NCBI RefSeq assembly: GCF_964204865.1
Contig: NC_135260.1
Location: forward strand, 3,906,001 to 3,970,000
Length of the DNA: 64,000 nucleotides
Direction of reading: 5' to 3'
Origin: Styela clava
Lineage: Eukaryota > Chordata > Ascidiacea > Stolidobranchia > Styelidae
The notes below the pieces were generated by a model. It worked only from the letters and a program-made list of their open reading frames with translations, did no database searches and was not told the DNA's origin. This document shows positions 55,663-64,000 of the stretch, piece after piece. Position numbers and translations under genes: made by a program. Each line of letters opens with the position of its first letter. Position 1 is the stretch's first letter.

Positions 55663-57530
55663 TGCTTATTTTGAACAATGAGCATATATACAATGAGTGG
55701 AAACTTTCAAATATTTGCTCATTAATCCATTGTGCCCTGCATTTTTTACGTCGTCCAGCTAAATGGTTCGTCGCATATGGAAAAAGCATATCGCTCGCTG
55801 CAAAAATCCTTTGCTTCGGCCGCGAAATTGGCCGTATTGAGGCTTGTAATTTTTCGATTCGTGTTCTGTTTTGGGTTTCGAAGTATGGTACGTTGAAAGC
55901 ATACTAACTATGAGCATATGCTTATTGGGAATGCATATATATTAGGCAGAAAACGTAGCTATAGCACAGAATATGAAGTCAAGTGCGGGTATCTAATTAT
56001 AGCATGGGATTTAGGTACATATTTATCCAGGGGAAAGCAATGGCGATAAGAAGGCCTAAATGTATGGCGAACCACGGCTTCTCACAATCATAGTTTATAA
56101 GGTGCTACATACGAATCCCCAGGGCTCCCCTATTTAAATTACTCTGTCAGTCTGGGATATCTTGACATTAAAAACGAAGACAAAAATTCGAAGAATAGCA
56201 GGGAATCGGCTTTCCTCTCCACCTGGGTAAATATGTTAACCCCATTCTATATCAATGAATACAATGCCCCCACGTCCCCCTTTACATGGGTCGCATTCCG
56301 TTTGAGAAACTTTTTCATGCGAAACTTCTTCCACAATAAAGCAGCATCGTCGTTTTACGGTCGCGCATTATGGTTTCGTCAAAACGATATTATTATGTGT
56401 ATTATCACTGCAGCACAATTAAAACGTCAGGCTTTTTTTTATCTTTACGACATGTTATCTTTTTTAGTTGGCGCTAATGATGATAAATAAGAATGCGTGA
56501 TTGTTATTCAGTAACGCGCATGTAACCGTCGTTTAGGGCGTTCAAAATGAAAGAAGGGTTATAAGCTAATTTAAGGACATTCTCTTTTATTTTAATACAA
56601 ATACAGGGCGCATTAAAAGCAAAATAGAATTTATTAACCTAAATTTACAACGAGTTACGTAAAATTTACCAACGGCTATCGCCAACAGGCAGAAACGATG
56701 AATGTGAGAATTTTTTGTTTTGTTCCATTTTTGCGCCATCATATTTTTCAATTTCTAATTTTGCGTAAATCGCGTTAACATCGTTTTTGTAAATTTTGAA
56801 AACGTTGAATCAGATAAGCAAGGCATATGAATAAGGTATTCTATGCAAATTTCCCGAGATATTGTGGAGAAATAATATTTTGACCCCGTAGAAAAGCCAT
56901 TATTGCTGATTTATTCACGTGTTAAGTATCAGTGTTTGAAACCAAAGCTGAGTTACGTGAATACTCAACAATATGCGGAGTTTTCTTAAATATTATTTAA
57001 TACGAAAGTAACACGGAAACGATATGAAATTAAAACATAAAAATGTCAACTACCAGCTTCACAAATATCCCATCCCGGGGTCAGTAAGGATAATATTGTT
57101 CGCTCAAAATTGGGACCGTAACTGTGATACAAATCCTACACAAAAGATAAAAATCAGAATAAAATTAATTTTTGTTGTTAATGCATTCCTTAATAGTTGT
57201 CTTTAACATCTTCGCCGATATTCGTTAAAATATTCGAATAATTTTATATAAAAAATACGATTTTGCCCACCACTAATCACGACGCATGTAAATAATCATT
57301 GAAAGACAATAAAAAATCAACTTTATTAGCAAGAAATTCTAAGTAAAAGTTCCACATTTCATGCATTCAATCGGCGCTACACGCGAGCGTGTTTTTGTAT
57401 ATATAGATTATAGAGGACTTGCACGGGTCACGTGACTTTGTTTACTGGACGGCAAAAAAACAAAAACGTCCATTTGGCTCCTGTCAGTTGCAAGTCGGAT
57501 TATAGTTTCCGTTTTGTTTGGCTGTTGAAA

Positions 57531-57731
57531 ATGGTTATTTCGTATTGTTCCGTTGGCTGTACGTATAGTATATATAGACAACGAAATAGATCTTCAGTTA
57601 TATTCCACTGTTTTCAAAAGATCCGGAACGTCGCGCAATGTGGATATCATCTATTGGCAGGACTGCTTGGTGTCAAGTCCAGAAGCCATCTCACTTGTGT
57701 TTCACTATTTGCGGACAGCACTTCGTTGATG
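57531..57731 (+). pseudogene. THAP-domain exon, broken (left arm)
   Basis: It starts MVISYCSVGC (the first C-x-C pair of a THAP zinc module) and continues to FHCFQ. One base then appears to be missing: in the next frame it reads KDPERRAMWISSIGR, and later LCFTICGQHF, the C-x2-H-F that ends a THAP module. GTGAGT at 57732 is a good splice donor. THAP modules are zinc-dependent DNA-binding domains found in cellular factors and in P-element-type transposases. No transposase body is visible, so the source gene is unclear. The same missing base in the other arm shows the damage predates the inverted duplication. Confidence 0.6.
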
Positions 57732-57823
57732 GTGAGTCATAATGTGCCGTTATCAATTTTTTTAAATATTCTTAAGCTCTCTCATTTCAATGGAAAGCAT
57801 ATGACAAACTACTGTTATTGGTT

Positions 57824-58173
57824 GGATAGGATAGGATATGATTTACATATTTATCCCGGGGGAGAGGAAAGCCGATAAGACGGCTTATCCATATGGCGAA
57901 CCACGGCCTCTCGTCCGGTTACCATTCCAAGTCGGGTATGGGATTAGTTTTACTGTATTGTTTGTTTTCGGAAGCATGGACTTGGTGGTGGAGGAAGCCG
58001 TAACCGACCAGCGGTTACGTGAACCACCCAACGACGGCGAGGAGTCCAACAATCCTCTGGCACATAACCATCCCTGCATGGGATTCGAACCTGCGAACCC
58101 ACGCAGAGTAATTAGAGGTGCGGTGGCGAGCGTATTCCTAACGCTTAGCCCGTTGAGCCACACCGCCGCGCCG
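57824..58173 (-). mobile_element. Full-length tRNA-derived SINE
   Basis: On the minus strand it starts ggcgcggcggtgtggctcaa (A-box region), has a B box ggttcgaatcc at about 58082-58092, a body with cggttacggcttcctccacc, and a tail of (atcct)n. About 350 bp. It is the best copy in the window and serves as reference for the fragments. It interrupts the left arm of the inverted repeat and is absent at the same point of the right arm (about 59255-59280). Confidence 0.85.
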
Positions 58174-58350
58174 GCATAGGCCTACTTGCAGACTTGACTC
58201 GTGTAAGGTATTAATCAATAATTGCCATAAGGTATTGTTTCCCTAGTTAGCAGGTAATCTATTAGTAAGTGTGAAAAGTTGAATAGATAACTAAAGTTTA
58301 ATGCCAGTGCTAATGCAAAAAATAACCAGAATTCAATTGAATTATCCATC

Positions 58351-59064
58351 TAAGAATACGCTTGTAGCCAATTAGTTGTTATGTAACTACAAAACTACAC
58401 CAAATTGGCCCGATTCGTGAGAAACTCATGAAAAACAGAATTAATTATTCCCGTTATAGCAATTATCAATTTCTCAAAATCCAATTTCAAGATTCAATAG
58501 CCTTTCAGTGACATCCCATGTAAAAATAAAATTTATTTCCAGTAATATTCCAATAACGTAAATTCGAAATATCTTGTTAAAACCAAATTATCCACTTGAG
58601 AACAATTTTTTACATCTCATAATTGGAGTAAGTACGTGGCCAGGAACACGGTGACTTCGCAATAACAAGTTAATTGCTAGTAATGAAATTTAAGAAAACA
58701 CTTTTAATAATGTTTGATTATAGTGAACCGAAAGCTAACCAGAAACCGGAATGACGCGTGATTCTTTTATTGTTAATGTAAAAATCTGTTTCTTTATTCT
58801 ATTTTAATTACTTGGCAGAAAGCTATATATTCAGCAATGTGTTGTGTGTTAATCAGACTAGATTTGATCTAATTGTGTGTACATTGTATTTCTGTATATA
58901 TTGTCGGAATGGCAATAAACTCATAAGGTGTATTCAAACGTCTCATTACTACAGCCGAAGGCTATCGACAGATAGACAGTTCGAGTTAACGAACGCAAGA
59001 CAAAATCATTGTCAGTCAATGCTGGGGTTACAATACACAAACCAGACCAATCTACAAACAATCT
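58351..59064. other. Spacer of the large inverted repeat
   Basis: 714 bp of AT-rich sequence between the arms. I found no gene or RNA. Short frames here carry no domain. Confidence 0.5.
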
Positions 59065-60622
59065 AGATGGCGAATTCAATTGAATTCTGGTTATTTTTTG
59101 CATGACCACTGGTGTTAAACTTTAGTTATCTATTCAACCTTTCACACTTAGTAATAGATTATCTGCTAATTAGGGAAACAATACCTTATAGCAATCGATT
59201 ATTAATTCCTTACTGTCTTACACAAGTCAAGTCTGCAACTGCAAGTAGGCCCACGCCTGGCGGCCTAGGCCTACTAATAACAGTATTTTGTCATCTGCTT
59301 TCCATTGAAATGAGGGAGCTTGTGAATATTTAAAGAAATTGATAACGGCACACTATCACCACATTATCACTCACCATCAACGAAGTGCTGTCCACAAACA
59401 GTGAAACACAAGTAAGATGGCTTCTGGACTTGACACCAGGCAGTTCTGCAAATAGGCAATAGATGATATCCACATTGCGCGACGTTCCGGATCTCTTGAA
59501 ATCAGTGGAATATAACTGAAGATCCATTTCGTTGTCTATATATACTATACGTACAGCCAACGGAACAATACGAAATAACCATTTTCAACAGCCAAACAAA
59601 ACGGAAACGTATAATCCGACTTGCAACTGACAGGAGCCAAATGGACGTTTTTGTTTTATTGCCGTCCAGTAACAAAGTCACGTGACCCGTGCAAGTCCTC
59701 TATTCACCAAAAACGTCAGAGGCGAGCTACACGTAAATGTGGAATTTCGCTGTGAACGACGCATTGTTTTTAACTTATTACCCGCCTTACGCCGTCATGA
59801 ATTGAACTTTTTGTGCACTGTTTTAAAACCACCGTAATCCTGGCTGCGCCCCTTGTCCAAGTTCTATATCTCACTATTAATTACAAATATATAATTGCAT
59901 CCAAATCAACAGTATCTATCTATATATATGACTATATGAAGGATCGTTAAAATTAAATAATATATATGCAAAAATCATAATTGATAGCAAAATGTACTCA
60001 AAATATTATGATAAATTTTTTTTTTTGTAAATTCACCAGATATGAAAACGGCAAATTTTAAATTTCAATGGCAATATATCCCAGAGTAATTTAAAGTTAA
60101 AATCAGTATTTTTAATTAATAAGTAAACGAATAGCTTACAAAGAACTGGCAGTCTGGGGGTTCATATGGAGCACAGAGCTATTTGGAGAGGCCCTGGTTC
60201 GCCATATATATTCAGGCTTTTCTCTCTCCCTGGATAAATCTGTAAGTCCTATGTTATATCAATGAATAAATACAGCAATAACCGCACCCCACGTGGCGAC
60301 TGATTCATATTCTGTTCTGTAGCTACGTTTTCTGCCTAATATATATGCATTCACAATATGCATATGCTCCTAGTTAGTATGCTTTCAACGTACCATACTT
60401 CGAAACCCAAAACCGAACACGAATGGAAAAATTAAAAGCCTCAATACGGCCAATTTCGCACCCAGCCCAGCTGAAACAAGGGATTTTTGCAGCGAACGAT
60501 ATTCTTTCTTCGTATGCAACGAACCATTTAGCTGGACGACGTAAAAATGCAGGGCACAATGGATTAATGAGCAAATATTTGGAAGTTTCCACTCATTGTA
60601 TATATGCTCATTGTTTTGAAGG
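59065..60622 (-). repeat. Large inverted repeat, right arm
   Basis: The reverse complement of the left arm in the same order: the segment around gaattcaattgaattctggt, the THAP exon, gtcacgtgacccgtgcaagt, the SINE fragment, then the outer block with cgtaccatacttcgaaaccc. It is shorter than the left arm because it lacks the full SINE and about 0.85 kb of unmatched sequence. Confidence 0.85.
59375..59582 (-). pseudogene. THAP-domain exon, broken (right arm)
   Basis: It reads MVISYCSVGC as in the left arm, then a TGA after FH, the same one-base loss, and about 7 extra bases near CLYFAE-like text relative to the left copy. It ends with CGQHFVD and a conserved GTGAGT donor (59369-59374 complement). 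Not translatable. Confidence 0.6.
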
Positions 60623-63494
60623 TCCATTTGCGATATGCCCTTCACAAACTTGTTTGCATGTACAAAACAGTGATTTTTAGTCAAAATAAAAATGACTTGT
60701 AATTTAAAAATACTGATAGTCAATTTCGATTACGTAACCGGACCCAGCGCCGTCACTCCTTTTATGATTAAAAGACAGAGGGAGGAAATTTTTTTGTCAA
60801 ACAAGAAAGCACATATGATAGCAGAATGAGAAAATTTAGTTTCGGGGGTAACGATACGACCATTCACAGTCATCTGAGTCAGTTACCACCCATATGGAGC
60901 ACACGAATCATCGTCTTATCAGATTTCATCCAGATTAAATATAAAATCCTTCACTTTAGGCATTTCTTTCATAGTTCATCATGGTAATTAATATTATTGC
61001 AGCTGACCCAAAATTATTACCACTGAGTTATGGAAGTATAGCTTAGTTTGGATACATATTAAATCAGGTAGAACCGGTTTATACATCCATGCCAAAATCT
61101 GTCTGAGTGGTTGTCTGTACAATGGGGTCGGTGTGCAGGAAACAATGAACGCATATGGATTTCGACCGATTGTCAGTTAGTGTCGGATATGGGATTAGTT
61201 AGCCAATTATTTTGTCCTCCGATGCATGAACTTGATAGTGGAAAAAGCTGTAAACGACCAGGATTTATCAGAAGTGCTGTGGCAAGCGTAAATTGATTAT
61301 CTACACTCCCAGATTAACAACAACGTTGTAGCGAAATGAGTTGCATTACCACTTCGATTAATAAATCATTTATTTTTGCTGCTCTGCCGAAACATGACGA
61401 CATTTGATACTTAAAAATTCCAAACAGATCAACAAGGTCCACAGAAAACAAGGGTGGCAAGCATGTGAAACATGCTTTCTGTCCAATAAGTTTTGAAAAG
61501 CATTACTCAAACTGTTAAGACACCCGCCTGTTTTCAAGTCTTTATTTCTTTGTTTTAATCAGAATCACACATAACAAGAAGATTCCAAATTTTTAAAAAC
61601 TTGAATCCCTACTGAAAACTACCTAAACACATTATTATATCACTCTGACTCGTAAAATCTTGTTTAATTACCGTAATCTTGACTATTAACTGAAGAAAAT
61701 AGTAAAAAAAGGCATTATGGGAAGAAATCAGCGGCATTCTATAGTATTGAAATGAGTCATGCATTTTTATGACAATTATAACACATTTCCAAATGTGCTT
61801 GTTGTTAATGACTAAAAATATATCTATTCATTGGAAAAATGACAATTAAGACAGATTCTCTGAAACATATGCAAAAAATAACAAACACTTATACTTGAAA
61901 AAATTGAAAATTCATCAACAAAGATTACATTTCACTAATAATACAGTTACCTATATGTGCGAAATATATCACATTGATAAACCAGATATACAGAGTTTGC
62001 TGCGATTTGCTGGAGTCAAAACATTTCAATCAACGGTGTTTGGTGTCTAAATTTCAATGTATAAATCGTTTCTTGGGAGGTCTCGCATCAGGTGGAATTT
62101 TTCTTTGATAGTAGAGTTCTATCCTTTACAAGATGAAAAATATGTTAAGTGTCAGCAGTACTAAAAAAGATCATTTGAGTTCCTTGCTAACTATTTTTGA
62201 AAATTGTTCATAATATAAGACTTCACACGCAAATATCATTCTATGGAAACTTTCGGTAACACACTAATAGTCAACCACATCAAAGCAGCCAAAAAATAAC
62301 ACAAATCAAGGGAACCAGTGGTACCACCTAGCCGTGATTGTTGTGGTCGCTCACACAATCCCCAAAAATGAAAAAAAAAATTTCCTCACCCACGAGGATT
62401 TCCATTCATTGATTTTTGTAACTTTCAATTTCAATTCATTTTGACTACTCTCACTCGAATATTTTAGGTAGTGGTCTGGATTCTGGTTTATGGTCAAAAT
62501 ACAATTTTAGTATCAGTGGTACAAAACAAGAACAGGGTAAAATAATCATTTTGGAGATGTGTGAATGACTTGAGTGTGTTTATCCATACCATATTGGCGT
62601 CACTGGAAATTGAAGTGATAAAAAAATGAATTACTTCATTTCAAACTATATACTTTCATGAATGTAGGGCTGCAATGAGATATATCTGTAGAGAATAAAT
62701 TGAATGGTCAGCATGTTATCAGCACTATATTGGAGTCATAGGGTATGTACTTCGTGCTTATACCACATGCCCGATATGTGAAAGCAAATCACCATTCAAC
62801 AAGGAATCAATGGTCTGTTTTTAAGTAAAATTGAGAAAAAATAAAATTGATTTGTTTAAATTCCTAGAATAATCAATCTTTCAGTAAAATGGTAATTTCT
62901 AATTTAAGATCAGAAAAATTAGAAAATTAAATTGAAACATAAATGAAAAAATCAAAAAACTTTTAAAAATATTTCAAAATTTGAAAAGTGAAGCAGAGGA
63001 AAAAGCACTTATCAAATTGGTTGCCATACTGCACACTAGTAAAAAGGATTCAATGTGACATCAACATATCTTTTAGTTGGAAGTAGATTTATTGAAAATT
63101 GTGCTATTTTTGACAATGAAACTTAATTTAGCTGTGGATCTGTTTCAGTGAGATACATAGAAAAGACTTCAAATTCACAGCAAAGTTGTTCATGCATTTT
63201 TTTTCGAAAATAGAACTGATATAGATATTATACCATAAGCTCAAAATCAGAGGTTTAAAAATATGAATATAAAATTCGAACAATATTGCAAATGTTGAGG
63301 GCCAATTCAGTGCATGAATGTGTTTACAAGTTTTACAAATAAGTTTAATTTTTCATCATATAAAAAATAAAATACAAAATTAATTAAAATACCAAATCTG
63401 GATATCGAGCAGCGACACCTGGTGAGGGCGGCTGAAGGTCACTTTCAGATATTAGTTTGCTGAACAATAATAAAAGAAAGATATTTGCCTGATT
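60623..63494. other. Non-coding AT-rich stretch with SINE debris
   Basis: From about 61170 to 61295 a diverged SINE body lies in reverse orientation (gtcggatatgggattagtta, gatgcatgaacttgatagtgg). Text at 60885-60955 (acccatatggagcacacgaa, gtcttatcagatttcatcc) resembles the SINE tail region. From 61300 on I see no gene, RNA or bounded repeat. Confidence 0.4.
61170..61295 (-). mobile_element. Diverged SINE body fragment
   Basis: It matches the reverse complement of the SINE from the body (gggattagtt) to near the head (gctgtggcaagcgta) with many changes. The small open frame over it is not a gene. Confidence 0.55.
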
Positions 63495-63836
63495 GGTGGT
63501 GCGGTGCACCATGCTAAGCTTTAGGAACACGCCCGCCACCGCACCTACAATTACCCTGCATGGGTTCGCATTCGCAGGTTTGAATCATGTGCGAGGATAG
63601 TTATGTGTGAGAGTGAGAAGATTGCTGGACTCCTCGCCGCCGTAGGGTGCTGACGTAACCGCTGGTCGGTTACGGCTTCCTCCACCATCAAGTCCATGCT
63701 TCCGAAAACAAATAACTAACTAATCCCATACACGACATGGACTAGTAACCGGACGAGAGGGTGTGGTCCGCCATATGGTTAAGCCGTCTCATCGACTTTC
63801 CTCTCCCCTGGAATAAACATGTAAATCCTATCCTAG
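63495..63836 (+). mobile_element. tRNA-derived SINE, near full length
   Basis: It starts ggtggtgcggtgcaccatgc (a decayed A-box region). The B box is at 63578-63588 (ggtttgaatca, one change from the 57.8-kb copy). It ends aaatcctatcctagg. It is more diverged than the copy at 57824-58173. No clear TSD. Confidence 0.8.
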
Positions 63837-64000
63837 GCAACTACCACGCAGCTGTGCCCTATTAGCAATAACATGAAGACATGGTTAGTTCATTGGGTCT
63901 AACAAATCAAACTACCCTAGACAATATATGTCTTGTTCGATCAATAATATCCCTATAAAAATGATATTAAGAATCAAAATATTGAAATAAAAATTATAAA
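63837..64000. other. End of window, nothing recognised
   Basis: AT-rich sequence with no supported feature. Confidence 0.3.

Larger units (their letters stand above)
55663..58350 (+). repeat. Large inverted repeat, left arm
   Basis: Its reverse complement matches 59065-60622. Matching parts are 55663-56130 with 60145-60622, and about 57335-58350 with 59065-59790. The outer match includes a SINE tail fragment on each arm (about 56013-56090 and 60185-60250). About 1.2 kb at 56130-57335 is much longer than the 0.35 kb opposite it. A full SINE sits only in this arm. Arms are diverged by many substitutions and small indels, so the structure is not young. Confidence 0.85.

Noticed and set aside
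57432-57878. A 148-codon frame in the left arm as an intact THAP protein.
   Set aside because: After FHCFQ the THAP signature continues only in another frame, and the C-terminal part runs into intron-like sequence and the SINE.
58010-58175. A tRNA gene suggested by A- and B-box matches.
   Set aside because: The boxes belong to the head of a 350-bp SINE with several copies; no cloverleaf with a proper acceptor stem is evident.
57838-58179. A 113-codon frame with varied composition, and its reverse counterpart at 57885-58163.
   Set aside because: Both lie within the tRNA-derived SINE and are non-coding.
57411-59705. A complete P-element-like transposon bounded by gaggacttgcacgggtcacg and its complement.
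   Set aside because: The inverted match continues well outside these points to 55663 and 60622, and no transposase body is present, so these are not shown to be true terminal repeats.

Overview
This is eukaryotic DNA: AT-rich, gene-poor and full of transposons. The coding content points to a metazoan. It has several intronless BTB/BACK/Kelch (KLHL-type) genes, one four-span MS4A/CD20-like membrane protein gene, a LINE whose reverse transcriptase resembles the Tx1/L1 group, a tRNA-derived SINE family and many hAT-type MITEs. An invertebrate chordate such as an ascidian is my best guess. That is an inference from this mix and is weakly held.

The main theme is a KLHL gene array built by repeated segmental duplication. 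Four full-length single-exon paralogues of 652-655 codons lie at 7271-9235 (+), 18295-20262 (-), 31407-33365 (-) and 43329-45290 (-), with a decayed BTB fragment at 37678-37938 (-). Each protein has a BTB domain, what reads as two successive BACK domains, and a six-blade Kelch propeller. BTB and BACK are nearly constant between copies. The changes in the propeller are concentrated in the loops after the GG doublets and between blades, which form the substrate-binding face in known KLHL proteins. This fits a family of Cul3-type ubiquitin-ligase adaptors whose target binding is diversifying. Behind copies A, C and D lies a dead remnant of an MS4A-like tail exon in the same orientation; the one intact MS4A-like gene is at 46933-47817 (-). 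The ancestral duplicated unit was therefore probably KLHL plus an MS4A-like neighbour.

Layout. 1-5322 and 9540-14862 are a nearly perfect 5.3-kb direct duplication flanking KLHL A; the second copy ends at a perfect 22-bp palindrome. 15-18 kb holds MITEs and KLHL B's 3' flank. 20-26 kb holds KLHL B's upstream flank, two abutting hAT elements and an inverted low-copy block. 26-29 kb is featureless apart from one small MITE. 29-46 kb carries the C, pseudogene and D units. 46-48 kb is the MS4A-like gene. 48.8-49.9 kb is a hAT element and 50.0-55.3 kb a 5'-truncated LINE (RT intact, endonuclease frameshifted). 55.7-60.6 kb is a large, eroded inverted repeat carrying a broken THAP-domain exon on each arm. 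60.6-64 kb is non-coding with SINE copies.

Limits: all calls are from reading the sequence, without database or alignment tools. Repeat boundaries are exact only where a target-site duplication is quoted.
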